A stretch of 64,000 nucleotides of DNA, taken from NCBI GenBank assembly GCA_024998595.1, contig JACOEK010000002.1, positions 1 through 64,000 of the forward strand. The letters run 5' to 3'. Shown here one piece after another: positions 1 through 6,725 of this stretch. Each line of letters opens with the position of its first letter. Position 1 is the first letter of the stretch. The translations under genes and the position numbers were made by a program. This DNA comes from Nitrospira sp. GTDB taxonomy: Bacteria; Nitrospirota; Nitrospiria; Nitrospirales; Nitrospiraceae. The notes beneath the pieces were generated by a model. It saw only the letters and a program-made list of their open reading frames with translations, did no database searches and had not been told where the DNA came from.

Positions 1-4
1 GGAA

Positions 5-787
5 GTGCATGTGGATCTCTCGGCGGGGATTGTCTCCCAGTGGGATGAGGCGAAGTTGAAGACCGTGTTGGCCTGGATCTTTGCCCAGAAGGGCCATGTC
101 ACGCGCATCGATGTGGCGCTGGACGACCGGGAGGCCTCTGTCGCCGTGGAGACCGTCCGACTGGCCGTGGAGGCCGGACAATTAGTGAGCCGATCGAAGC
201 AATTTAAAGTCATCCAAGCTTCCAATCATCGTGAGGGAACCCGCACTGGGGAGACCCTCTATTTCGGCAGTCGGGAAAGCCAAAGCATGCTTCGAGTCTA
301 TGACAAACGGCTCGAACTTCAAGCCAGAGGCCGAGAAGACGCGGCCTTATACGGCGTCCGATGGGAGCTGGAATTCAAACAGGACCGGGCCCAAGCCTGT
401 GCCAAGGCCCTGCTGACTTTGGATGCTGAAGACTGGCGGGCCTTCTTGGTCGGGGTCCTGCGCTCCTATGTCGATTTCCGCGAGACGACACGAGAGGCGG
501 AATCCTATGAGAAGTATCGCGCTCCGTTAGTGGGCTGGTGGAAAGCACTCACGGAGGGCTTCATGCGCTGCCGGCTCGTCGTCGAACGCATTCAGCAGCG
601 GTTGGATGACGTAGCGGCCTGGCTCGCGAACGCCATCAGTCCCATGCTGGCGGTGGTGGTCGCCTGTCGCGGGGATCAGTTTCTGTTCGAGATGATCTAT
701 GCCGGCACCAAACGATGGACGCAGAAGCACTATGCGTTGCTGAAGCAGCGCAAGCGAGGGACCCCCTATGTCCTTAGAGTTTCATAA
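5..787 (+). CDS. Phage replication initiation protein (Rep_trans type), 5'-truncated by window edge
   Basis: Probable rolling-circle replication initiator, the functional analogue of filamentous phage pII: it would nick the double-stranded form at the origin to start plus-strand synthesis. The 260 visible residues include RIDVALDD near residue 35 and a segment near 85-105 reading TLYFGSRES and RVYDKRLE, which are typical of the replication initiation factor (Rep_trans) family. The reading frame is open to the first base of the window and the GTG at position 5 has no Shine-Dalgarno context, so the true start is probably upstream. The stop overlaps the next frame by 20 bases. The catalytic Tyr cannot be assigned by eye. 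Confidence 0.8.
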   Translation: MHVDLSAGIVSQWDEAKLKTVLAWIFAQKGHVTRIDVALDDREASVAVETVRLAVEAGQLVSRSKQFKVIQASNHREGTRTGETLYFGSRESQSMLRVYDKRLELQARGREDAALYGVRWELEFKQDRAQACAKALLTLDAEDWRAFLVGVLRSYVDFRETTREAESYEKYRAPLVGWWKALTEGFMRCRLVVERIQQRLDDVAAWLANAISPMLAVVVACRGDQFLFEMIYAGTKRWTQKHYALLKQRKRGTPYVLRVS

Positions 788-1346
788 CGGATCGTGGCGA
801 CGCATGTGTCCAGGCTGTGGAACCAGAGGCTGTCGGTGCAAGTGGGTACAAGGCGCCCTGTATCTGAGCTGTACAGCATGCGATTCGGAATTCTGTCTCA
901 GGCCAAAAGCCCGGTCCGAAGGCCGGGGCGTGTGGGTCAGGCGCTTGGCTGACTCGAAATTCACTCACTATTCAGGAGGTCTCGACGATGCAAGTCAAAG
1001 CGGAGGGTGCGGTGCAGGGGTATGTGGAACGGAGGAGCCGGGAAGGCAAGGTCTACAGATCGGTGGACTTCTATGTGAAGGGCAAAGATCCGGGGGTGCT
1101 GCGCTTGGGGATTCCGGAGGATCAGATGCCGTTGATCGAGGTCTGCAAGCAGGCCGAAGGCAAACAGGCCCGTGCCTCCATCGAAGTGCGGAAGTTCGAG
1201 CAGACGGGCCGCGTGTTCTTCGATTTGTCTGGATTGGAAGTCCTGAAGTAACGGCAGGAGGAGGAAGGCCAGTGGATCTCACGATTATCTTAGTCGCGGT
1301 CTTATTACTGGCCTTCCTCACCGGTCTCGGAGTGGGACGATTGTGA
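768..1346 (+). CDS. Zn-ribbon-like phage protein; long frame overlapping the ssDNA-binding gene
   Basis: The frame starts at an ATG eight bases after a GAGGG, inside the end of rep. Its first ~70 residues look like a real small zinc-ribbon protein: CPGCGTRGCRC at about residues 14-24, then CTAC and a further Cys. There is no stop codon before position 1346, so the frame runs through the whole ssDNA-binding gene (988-1251) and the next tiny ORF. Residues ~75-165 have the low-complexity look of an out-of-frame translation. Either the full 192-residue protein is made from nested genes, or the natural stop was lost. Only the N-terminal part is well supported; function unknown, nucleic-acid binding is a guess. 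Confidence 0.45.
   Translation: MSLEFHNGSWRRMCPGCGTRGCRCKWVQGALYLSCTACDSEFCLRPKARSEGRGVWVRRLADSKFTHYSGGLDDASQSGGCGAGVCGTEEPGRQGLQIGGLLCEGQRSGGAALGDSGGSDAVDRGLQAGRRQTGPCLHRSAEVRADGPRVLRFVWIGSPEVTAGGGRPVDLTIILVAVLLLAFLTGLGVGRL
988..1251 (+). CDS. Small phage ssDNA-binding protein (pV-like)
   Basis: An 87-residue protein directly after rep, preceded by a strong TTCAGGAGGTC ribosome site. Size, position and a beta-rich alternating pattern (VYRSVDFYVKG, ARASIEVRKF, GRVFFDLSGL) fit the OB-fold ssDNA-binding protein that coats progeny single strands in filamentous phages. Family membership rests on context and size; I see no diagnostic catalytic motif because the family has none. The gene lies wholly inside another open frame (768-1346), and this frame is clearly the better coding candidate of the two here. 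Translation of the next small ORF follows after 20 bases. Confidence 0.65.
   Translation: MQVKAEGAVQGYVERRSREGKVYRSVDFYVKGKDPGVLRLGIPEDQMPLIEVCKQAEGKQARASIEVRKFEQTGRVFFDLSGLEVLK
1272..1346 (+). CDS. 24-residue membrane peptide, candidate pVII/pIX-like minor coat protein
   Basis: A GTG-initiated ORF encoding VDLTIILVAVLLLAFLTGLGVGRL, essentially one transmembrane helix. A purine-rich GGAGGAGGAAGG sits 5-15 bases upstream of the start. Its TGA overlaps the GTG of the following gene in the sequence GTGA (1343-1346), which suggests coupled translation. Filamentous phages encode hydrophobic tip proteins of about 30 residues (pVII, pIX) at exactly this place, between the ssDNA-binding gene and the coat genes. 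Shares frame with the Zn-ribbon ORF, so it could instead be that ORF's tail. Confidence 0.5.
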   Translation: MDLTIILVAVLLLAFLTGLGVGRL

Positions 1347-2611
1347 AACTGTTCTCATTAACCAGTTACCTCACCCTCATCTGGGGTCTCTTGGTCTCCT
1401 TCTGTGTGACACCCGGTGAATCGCTTGCCCAAACCGGCACGCAGTATTCGAGAGTGATCGCGCAAGCCGAACGCATTGCCTATCTCGCCGCGCAACGCTC
1501 GGCCTTGGCGAATCAGGTGGCAACCGCCGCGCTCGCGCCCTCGGCTGCCTCGATGGCGGTGCGCATGGTCGCTGGTCCTGTGGGATGGGCGGCCCTCGGG
1601 GTCAGTGCGGGTTTGGTGCTGGCCCAAATGTATTACTCACAAAGCGACCTCTCCGCCGTCAAAGCGGCGGCCTCGACTCCTGGGGGCTGGCAAGTCACCA
1701 GCACGAATGCGGGTGTGCAGACCTTCCCAGGTTTCGGGACCAACACGCCGGGAAATCCGGCCTATCCCAATGCGACCATCCAGTTCAGCGCCACGAATGT
1801 GCCGCTCTGTGCCGTCGATACCGAGTATCAGCATGACTGGGTCGTCGGGCCGTTTCAAAGCCTCAGCACGGCCGTCTTCTTCACCGGCAACTTCTTTGTG
1901 AATGGGCCTGCAGTCGGCGGATACACCTTGTATGTCTGCCATCGCAAAGGCATTCCCGGCTCCACCTCACCGATTCAAGAGGGTTTGATTCCGCCGACGC
2001 AGCAACAGGTGGCGAACTTTGTTGGTGGGCTGCCGTCGAGCGATCCGAAGTCCGTCGAAGCTCACACGAATCCCGTTGGCACGAATGGCTCTACACAGCC
2101 GGCCGATACGACGATCTCCCAGGCGGTGACGCCGACCGAGATGCCGACGACCGTGAAGCCGAAGCCTGTGCCTGCCGGCGATATCGTCGTGGTCGACACC
2201 GTGCCGCCTCCGGCGAGTACGCCACAGCAGAACACCCAGCAGCAGACGACGACCACGACGACGACGACAACACAGAATCCCGACGGCTCCACCACGCAGC
2301 ATGAAGAGACACAAGCCACGACCTCCTGCGCGGTCGGCTCACATGAGAGCCGGACCTTTGGAACCGTCCTGCAAGCGCATCAAACCATCTGGGCGACCAG
2401 TGGCTTACTTGGGACGCTGAACCTGTTGAAGTCGCTCACCTGGCCGTCGACCTTACCGGTGATCGCGCTGCCGTCGGCCTTTTTTGGCAGCCAGCAGGTC
2501 GACTTTAACCAATGGGGCTGGTTCTTCACGGTCTTGCGCACCCTCGTCATTGCGACGGCGTCCATTGCCGCCTACCGCATCATCTTCGTGGGCGGAGGGC
2601 AGACCGCATGA
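1343..2611 (+). CDS. Secreted phage adsorption/minor coat protein (pIII-like, TspB-related)
   Basis: 422 residues. The GTG start gives a Sec signal peptide (basic KLFSLTSYL, then a hydrophobic stretch, cleavage near SLAQT about residue 30). A second hydrophobic segment lies at ~65-95. The middle is Pro/Thr/Gln rich with a nine-threonine tract at ~305-313. The C-terminal ~90 residues end in a hydrophobic helix (VLRTLVIATASIAAYRIIF) followed by GGG, the anchor-tail layout of filamentous phage pIII. Size, location before pVI-like and Zot genes, and the Thr-rich linker support a host-recognition role. The receptor-binding portion is unlike anything I can name. Stop overlaps next ATG (ATGA). Confidence 0.72.
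   Translation: MKLFSLTSYLTLIWGLLVSFCVTPGESLAQTGTQYSRVIAQAERIAYLAAQRSALANQVATAALAPSAASMAVRMVAGPVGWAALGVSAGLVLAQMYYSQSDLSAVKAAASTPGGWQVTSTNAGVQTFPGFGTNTPGNPAYPNATIQFSATNVPLCAVDTEYQHDWVVGPFQSLSTAVFFTGNFFVNGPAVGGYTLYVCHRKGIPGSTSPIQEGLIPPTQQQVANFVGGLPSSDPKSVEAHTNPVGTNGSTQPADTTISQAVTPTEMPTTVKPKPVPAGDIVVVDTVPPPASTPQQNTQQQTTTTTTTTTQNPDGSTTQHEETQATTSCAVGSHESRTFGTVLQAHQTIWATSGLLGTLNLLKSLTWPSTLPVIALPSAFFGSQQVDFNQWGWFFTVLRTLVIATASIAAYRIIFVGGGQTA
2238..2273 (+). repeat. CAG/ACG trinucleotide tract inside the adsorption gene
   Basis: A run of CAG codons followed by nine threonine codons, mostly ACG, makes the Gln-Thr linker of the pIII-like protein. Because the unit is three bases, gain or loss of units would alter linker length without a frameshift. 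On the opposite strand it makes meaningless Val-rich frames. Confidence 0.7.
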
Positions 2612-2883
2612 CGGCCATTTTGACCCTCATCTATTGCTGGCTGCAGGAGTTCTTCTTCTCGCTCACGGATTGGGGGTTGGGAATCTGGGATTCGCTGCTT
2701 TCCGTGGCGGACAGCACGCTCGCCACCATTGGCACGGCAGGCCTCACCTTGCCGGTAATACCGGATCAGTATGCGTGGGTGCTGGGCGCGACCGGCATGA
2801 GTCAGGCGCTGGCCATCGTGGCGAGCGCCATGGGTACCCGATTCATTTTGCAAACCATTCCGTTTGTCCGGTGGGGCTCATGA
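2608..2883 (+). CDS. DUF2523-type phage membrane protein (pVI-like minor coat)
   Basis: 91 residues with three hydrophobic segments (~2-12, ~28-45, ~62-80). The ATG at 2608 overlaps the TGA of the adsorption gene as ATGA, which chooses this start over the upstream in-frame codons. Proteins of this size and hydrophobicity between the adsorption protein and the Zot ATPase are generally DUF2523, the pVI counterpart that caps the virion end with pIII. The stop overlaps the following ATG (ATGA at 2880). Confidence 0.68.
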   Translation: MTAILTLIYCWLQEFFFSLTDWGLGIWDSLLSVADSTLATIGTAGLTLPVIPDQYAWVLGATGMSQALAIVASAMGTRFILQTIPFVRWGS

Positions 2884-2966
2884 ATCAGCTCGTCATCGGG
2901 TGGGCCTATGCGTGGACGGTGATCTTGGCGCTGTGGATTTGGGTGTATCTGAGGAGTCTTCGATGA
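2880..2966 (+). CDS. 28-residue membrane peptide between pVI-like and Zot genes
   Basis: Encodes MNQLVIGWAYAWTVILALWI followed by WVYLRSLR: one tryptophan-rich transmembrane helix with a basic C-terminus. It is linked at both ends by 4-base ATGA overlaps, with the preceding gene at 2880 and with zot at 2963, so it is probably translated by coupling. Too short for most gene callers. Could be a minor coat or assembly peptide; no family recognised. Confidence 0.5.
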   Translation: MNQLVIGWAYAWTVILALWIWVYLRSLR

Positions 2967-3967
2967 TCGAACTGTATGAAGGCGTGCCAGGCTCGGGCAA
3001 GTCCTATCACGCGATCTGCGAGAAGTTCTTGCCCTGGGTGAAACAAGGCCGACGGCTCTATATCGCCGTCGATGGGATCTATCTGGATCGGTTGTCCCTC
3101 TTCACTGGGATCGACCTCGAAACTCTCGAACAACAGATCACGATTTGGAAGGACTCCGTCGAAGTCCTCCAGGCCTTTCCCCATGTCGAACCCGGCTCAG
3201 CCGTCATCATCGACGAAGCGCAAACCGTGTTCCGGTCCATGCAAAAGGTCGAACCGGGCCTCCTGCGCTGGCTCGAAACGCATCGGCACTATGGTGTGGA
3301 TATTCTGCTCATGAGCCAGGATTTTCGCCAGATGTCGCAAGGGGTCACCCGGCTCATCGAAGCGACGGTGAAGTTTCGGAAGCTCGCCTTCGTCGGGCTC
3401 TCGAAGAAGTATCAGGGCAAGGTGCGCGGGAACCCCGAAGACCATGAAGTCATTCGGGCCTTTGTCGGAACATACTCGCCGGCGATCTATGCCTACTATT
3501 CCAGTTATGCGTCAGCGGCGATTCGAGAAGAAAAGCGTAGTCATACCGTCTTCAAGTCGGCGCGAGTGGCGATTGGCATTGCCGCAGGCCTGTTCGCGAT
3601 CGGCCTCATGGTTTGGCGGCCCTGGTCGTCCCTGGGTACCACCAAGCCAGCTCCCGCCGGATCACCGTCTATGCCGTCCGTACCGTCGGGGCCATCCATT
3701 CAAGGCTCGGGCGGTTTGCTCAATCCTTTGGGCCTGGCTCCGTCACCCCCTGCGACTCCCATTCCACCCAAGCGAACGGTGCGAATCCTCGGCGGCGCCG
3801 GAATGAGTAAAAACCGTCAAGGCTGGCGCTATCTCCTGGACAGTGGCGAGATCCTGACGGCCGCGCAGATTACCGGCCGGTATGGGGTCTCTGTGTCGGA
3901 AGTCTATGAAGACGGCTCGATGCGGCTCATTGGCGAAGGAGTGTTCTATGGACCTGCCGGCGATTGA
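2963..3967 (+). CDS. zot: Zot/pI-like phage assembly ATPase
   Basis: 334 residues from the ATG that overlaps the previous stop. The N-terminal P-loop domain has Walker A GVPGSGKSY at residues 7-15 and Walker B VIIDEAQ at 81-87. A transmembrane helix at about 201-218 (AIGIAAGLFAIGLMVW) separates the cytoplasmic ATPase from a Pro/Ser-rich region and a C-terminal periplasmic domain. This is the standard layout of Zot-family/gene I proteins, which power extrusion of filamentous phage through the envelope. The name refers to the Vibrio homologue; no toxin activity is implied. Its 3' end overlaps the next small ORF by 20 bases. Confidence 0.9.
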   Translation: MIELYEGVPGSGKSYHAICEKFLPWVKQGRRLYIAVDGIYLDRLSLFTGIDLETLEQQITIWKDSVEVLQAFPHVEPGSAVIIDEAQTVFRSMQKVEPGLLRWLETHRHYGVDILLMSQDFRQMSQGVTRLIEATVKFRKLAFVGLSKKYQGKVRGNPEDHEVIRAFVGTYSPAIYAYYSSYASAAIREEKRSHTVFKSARVAIGIAAGLFAIGLMVWRPWSSLGTTKPAPAGSPSMPSVPSGPSIQGSGGLLNPLGLAPSPPATPIPPKRTVRILGGAGMSKNRQGWRYLLDSGEILTAAQITGRYGVSVSEVYEDGSMRLIGEGVFYGPAGD

Positions 3968-4055
3968 GGCGATGACCTATTTCACAGCCATCTTCTGGCT
4001 CGGCGGCTTCGCCGTAGGGCTGATCATCAAGTTGATTCTGCCTCAGACTTACTGA
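3948..4055 (+). CDS. 35-residue membrane peptide after zot
   Basis: Starts at an ATG inside the last codons of zot; GGCGAAGGAG lies seven bases upstream as ribosome site. The peptide begins MDLPAIEAMTYFTAIFW and continues as one transmembrane helix ending KLILPQTY. The layout (acidic amphipathic N-terminus, then a hydrophobic helix) resembles mature coat or tip proteins of filamentous phages. No family recognised; function inferred only from position. Confidence 0.5.
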   Translation: MDLPAIEAMTYFTAIFWLGGFAVGLIIKLILPQTY

Positions 4056-4127
4056 GGCGCTCGACCGCCGGCGAGTCATCCGGCGGCGTGGGTGGACGGA
4101 ACCACCACCAGCACAAGGAGGTGCCGT

Positions 4128-4340
4128 ATGAAGGGATGGGGTTGGGTCAAAGGGCTCGGGGGACTGCTCATGGCGTTCGTGTTCGCCTTGGGTGTCCCGG
4201 CGCTCTCGCAGGCGCAGTTGTTTCCGGTCTCGGCGGATGTGGCCACGGTGCGGGCCGATCTGCTCTTGTGGGCCACGGCGTTGATTGGCGTGGCGTTGGC
4301 GATCTACGCCTTTAAGCGCGTCCGCGCAATTGTGGGCTGA
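4128..4340 (+). CDS. Major coat protein precursor (pVIII-like)
   Basis: 70 residues. The ATG at 4128 is chosen because ACAAGGAGGTG lies 5 bases upstream. A Lys/Trp N-terminus and hydrophobic stretch (GGLLMAFVFALGVPA) end in SQAQ, a good signal-peptidase site, leaving a mature protein of about 40 residues: short polar N-terminus (VSADVATVRADL), transmembrane helix (LLWATALIGVALAIYAF) and basic tail (KRVRAIV). That is precisely the architecture of filamentous phage major coat protein, whose basic end binds the ssDNA. A strong hairpin follows directly. Confidence 0.8.
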   Translation: MKGWGWVKGLGGLLMAFVFALGVPALSQAQLFPVSADVATVRADLLLWATALIGVALAIYAFKRVRAIVG

Positions 4341-4350
4341 GCGAGCCCAT

Positions 4351-4378
4351 GGAGGCAGGCTGGCAGCAGCCTGCCTCC
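4351..4378 (+). terminator. Hairpin terminator after the major coat gene
   Basis: Perfect 11-bp stem GGAGGCAGGCT / AGCCTGCCTCC with a six-base loop, followed by TTTACT. It begins 10 bases after the coat gene stop. Filamentous phages commonly have a terminator behind gene VIII, giving high coat expression. The U tract is short, so termination may be partial. Confidence 0.7.
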
Positions 4379-4424
4379 TTTACTCCCAATCGAGGCGGTC
4401 AGGAAATGGCAAAGGAGTTCCAAC

Positions 4425-4553
4425 ATGACGGCGCAACAAATTCAAACCATTGGCAATGCGCTGGCTGTCGATCTGGTCGCCTGGGGGACGGCGGCGATCG
4501 GGCTCGCGTTGGTGGCCGCCGGGGCGGCCTGGGTGTTGCGGCTGCTCCGCTAA
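4425..4553 (+). CDS. 42-residue coat-like membrane peptide without signal sequence
   Basis: The peptide starts MTAQQIQTIGNALAVDLVAW, then one helix (GTAAIGLALVAAGAAWVL) and a basic tail RLLR. AAAGGAG lies 7 bases upstream. The arrangement (polar N-terminus, single helix, Arg tail) mirrors a mature pVIII-type protein but has no leader peptide. It sits beyond the terminator. Its TAA (4551-4553) overlaps the stop codon of the antisense radC gene (4550-4552). Could be a second coat or tip protein; no homologue recognised. Confidence 0.55.
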   Translation: MTAQQIQTIGNALAVDLVAWGTAAIGLALVAAGAAWVLRLLR

Positions 4554-5053
4554 GCGCCGGGCCAGCCTTGGTCAGCGAAGCTGTAGTAGCGCTCTTCGGC
4601 AAGGATGAGATGATCGAGGAGAGTAATCCCGAAGAGTTCGCCAGCTTCACGCAGCCGTTTGGTCAGGACGCGGTCTTCGGGACTCGGAGTGATGTCTCCG
4701 GACGGATGATTATGCGAGCAGAGCCAGGCGCCGGCATTCATGAGGATCAACGGCTTAAAGACTTCGCGAGGATGCACAATCGTCAAGTTGAGAGAGCCAG
4801 TCGAGACGACATTGATTCCGATGAGTTTGTGCTTGGCGTCCAGGCCACAGATGAGGAATTGTTCCCGGTCCAGACCGGCAAACAACGGCCGGAGGATCGC
4901 AGCAGCACCTTCCGACGTATGTACCGATTCCGTAGCTGGAATGGCGCGGCCCTCACGCACGAGCGTGACACGGTACCGAGGGACCGCGTATTTCCGACCC
5001 GGACTCAGTGGCCGTCCACCGTTCGAGGAACCGAGAGAGCTATCAACGGACAT
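4550..5053 (-). CDS. radC: RadC-like JAB-domain protein in prophage
   Basis: 167 residues with the RadC/JAB metalloprotease-like signature: Glu in the N-terminal half, HNHPSGD near residues 113-119 and PSPED right after. RadC proteins lack the N-terminal helix-hairpin-helix here, as is common for the short versions carried by mobile elements. The biochemical role is unsettled; the family name comes from a disproved repair link. AGAAGGAGG lies upstream of the ATG. It is the only prophage gene in the window transcribed against the others and converges on the coat-like gene with overlapping stops. Possibly accessory cargo helping the element persist. Confidence 0.85.
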   Translation of the reverse strand: MSVDSSLGSSNGGRPLSPGRKYAVPRYRVTLVREGRAIPATESVHTSEGAAAILRPLFAGLDREQFLICGLDAKHKLIGINVVSTGSLNLTIVHPREVFKPLILMNAGAWLCSHNHPSGDITPSPEDRVLTKRLREAGELFGITLLDHLILAEERYYSFADQGWPGA

Positions 5054-5081
5054 GTCCGCCTCCTTCTGAAATTATGTTCTA

Positions 5082-5111
5082 GCCCCACCCTTCACCAACC
5101 AAGGGTGGGGC
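5082..5111. other. Perfect 11-bp hairpin upstream of radC and xis
   Basis: GCCCCACCCTT and AAGGGTGGGGC form an 11-bp GC-rich stem around an eight-base loop. It lies in the 248-bp gap between the divergent radC and excisionase starts. No U tract follows on either strand. In a filamentous phage such hairpins can be the ssDNA origin or packaging signal; a regulatory role is equally possible. The rest of the gap shows no convincing gene. Confidence 0.55.
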
Positions 5112-5301
5112 GTAACGAAGGAGGCGGCACGGGGCTCTCGCAGCGGACAGGCCTGGACGAACGGAGACCGGGAAGGCCTGTCCCCTGCTCCCCAGCCACG
5201 AGACGCACCAGAATGGAAACGTTTTTTGAGTCTGTTTTCGATGAAATCACCAGACCGATGAGTGGCCGAGATCTTGAGGGCCTTCACGATTGGAACCAGC
5301 C

Positions 5302-5628
5302 ATGCAAACGTTGTTGACCGTAAAAGAGGTATGCGGATGGCTTAACGTTAAGCAGTCCACGCTGTATCTGTGGGTGTCTCAGAATAGGATTCCCTATCGT
5401 CGCTTGAACGGATTGATCCGTTTCGAAACCCCTGCCATACAGGCGTGGTTGGATGGATCGCCCCGCCCCCATCAGCCAGTGTCATTTGGCCGACGCCTCC
5501 CACTGCAAACGGTCGATGCGATCATTGAAGCCGCCAAACGCGAGGTCTATACTCCCCTCCACGGGGAAACCAGACCGAAATCAGGCCTCATCGGGAAGGA
5601 GGAGCAGGATGGGGCTCACGAAGCGTAA
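5302..5628 (+). CDS. AlpA/excisionase-type helix-turn-helix protein
   Basis: About 108 residues. The N-terminal 50 residues match the MerR-like HTH_17 excisionase fold: LLTVKEVCGWLNVKQSTLYL, then WVSQNRIPYRRLNGLIRF. This family binds att-region DNA as recombination directionality factor or controls prophage genes. The ATG at 5302 is given; an in-frame TTG at 5290 with GAGGG nine bases upstream is a real alternative. The stop overlaps the integrase start by 20 bases, so the two are likely co-expressed. Confidence 0.78.
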   Translation: MQTLLTVKEVCGWLNVKQSTLYLWVSQNRIPYRRLNGLIRFETPAIQAWLDGSPRPHQPVSFGRRLPLQTVDAIIEAAKREVYTPLHGETRPKSGLIGKEEQDGAHEA

Positions 5629-6685
5629 AGACGTATGGTGGATGAGTTTTATGTATCAGGGTCGGCAAGTCCGGCGAAGCACTGGAACAAGCAAGAAGCA
5701 ATTGGCCGAAGCCATCTATGCCAAGGTGAAGGTGCAGATTGCCGAAGGTCAGTTTTTCGAACGGCGTGAGGAACAGGAACACACGTTCAAGGAGATGATG
5801 GAACGGTACGTCGCGGAACGAGCCACCCTGAAGGCGGTCAAGAGCCGTTTGCGCGATCACGCCGCGTTGGGACATCTCCTCCCTGTATTGGGAGAGAAAG
5901 TCTTAGCCCACATCACCCCGAAGGTGATGGCTCAGTACAAGGCCCAGCGGAGGATGGAGCGAGCAGCTCCAGCGACCATCAATAAGGAACTCCAGCTTGT
6001 CCGGCATGCCTTCAATCTGGCCATGCGGGAATGGGAATGGTGCCGGGAAAATCCCATGCACCGAGTCTCTATGGAACAGGTGAGGAACGAAGTGGACCGC
6101 TGGCTGACGTCCGAAGAAGAAGACCGGCTGATGGCCGCGTCGTCACCCTGGCTGCGAGAAATCATGATCTTTGCCCTGAATACCGGCATGCGCCAAGGGG
6201 AAATCCTCAACCTTCAATGGCAGGACGTGGATTTCTCACGGGGAACGTTGATCGTGATGCAAAGCAAGAACGGCACACGACGGACCATCCCTCTCAACAC
6301 GAAGGTCTATGAACTGTTGGCTGCGAAACAGGCCGGAACCGGACTGTCACGTGGGCCAGTTTTCAAGACCCCGCTCGGCAATCTCCTGCAGGTACGTTTT
6401 CTAGTGCGGGAGTTTTGTGAGGCGCGTAATCGGGCCGGAATTCCAGACTTCCGGTTTCACGACATGCGGCACACCTTCGCCACACGATTGGTTCAGCGCG
6501 GGGTGGATCTGTACAAGGTTCAACGGCTGCTCGGGCATAAAACGAATTTGATGACGCAACGCTATGCGCATCATTCGCCGGAAAGCCTGAGAGAAGGTGT
6601 GAAGGTGCTAGACGAGTGCCAACCAGAGCGGTTTAGCACAAATTTAGCACACGGGGCGGTTTCTGAAGATTTTCGAGGCTCTTAA
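5609..6685 (+). CDS. int: Tyrosine recombinase/phage integrase
   Basis: 358 residues. The ATG at 5609 is chosen for GGAAGGAGGAG just upstream; the frame is open further up but lacks a ribosome site. Layout: N-terminal AP2-like arm-binding (1-55), SAM-like core-binding (~58-145), catalytic domain (~165-330). Catalytic set visible: Arg195 (NTGMR), Lys220, His284 and Arg287 in FRFHDMRHTF, His310 (LLGH) and nucleophile Tyr319 (TQRYAHH). It would integrate the phage circle into the adjacent tRNA-Lys gene and, with the excisionase, remove it. Complete, with no sign of decay. Confidence 0.95.
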   Translation: MGLTKRKDVWWMSFMYQGRQVRRSTGTSKKQLAEAIYAKVKVQIAEGQFFERREEQEHTFKEMMERYVAERATLKAVKSRLRDHAALGHLLPVLGEKVLAHITPKVMAQYKAQRRMERAAPATINKELQLVRHAFNLAMREWEWCRENPMHRVSMEQVRNEVDRWLTSEEEDRLMAASSPWLREIMIFALNTGMRQGEILNLQWQDVDFSRGTLIVMQSKNGTRRTIPLNTKVYELLAAKQAGTGLSRGPVFKTPLGNLLQVRFLVREFCEARNRAGIPDFRFHDMRHTFATRLVQRGVDLYKVQRLLGHKTNLMTQRYAHHSPESLREGVKVLDECQPERFSTNLAHGAVSEDFRGS

Positions 6686-6725
6686 GCCTCATAAGTGATT
6701 GATTTATTGTGGTGAGTCGGCTGGG
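6686..6725. other. Predicted prophage attachment site at tRNA-Lys 3' end
   Basis: The integrase stop is 24 bp from the CCA end of tRNA-Lys. Tyrosine integrases of this kind normally recombine within the tRNA 3' half and restore it from phage sequence. The core cannot be delimited because the other att copy is beyond the left window edge. Inference from position only. Confidence 0.45.

Larger units (their letters stand above)
1..6709 (+). mobile_element. Inovirus-type filamentous prophage, right part (left end outside window)
   Basis: The block has the gene order of a filamentous phage: rolling-circle Rep, ssDNA-binding protein, tiny membrane proteins, secreted adsorption protein, DUF2523/pVI-like protein, Zot/pI ATPase, signal-peptide-bearing coat protein, then excisionase and integrase. 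The structural genes overlap by a few bases each, as in inoviruses. The integrase ends 24 bp before the 3' end of a tRNA-Lys gene, which is the usual target for a tyrosine recombinase. The left boundary and the second att copy are not in the window, so size and exact ends cannot be read here. An antisense radC gene is an accessory cargo gene. Confidence 0.88.

Noticed and set aside
1967..2342. Arg/Val-rich minus-strand frames over the adsorption gene
   Set aside because: Arise from the repeat tract read backwards.
4349..5317. 322-codon plus-strand frame opposite radC
   Set aside because: Translation is low-complexity and antisense to the clear RadC motif HNHPSGD; no ribosome site.
5213..5317. 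34-codon ORF ahead of the excisionase
   Set aside because: No ribosome site, no hydrophobic or known pattern, overlaps the excisionase start; kept only as a note.
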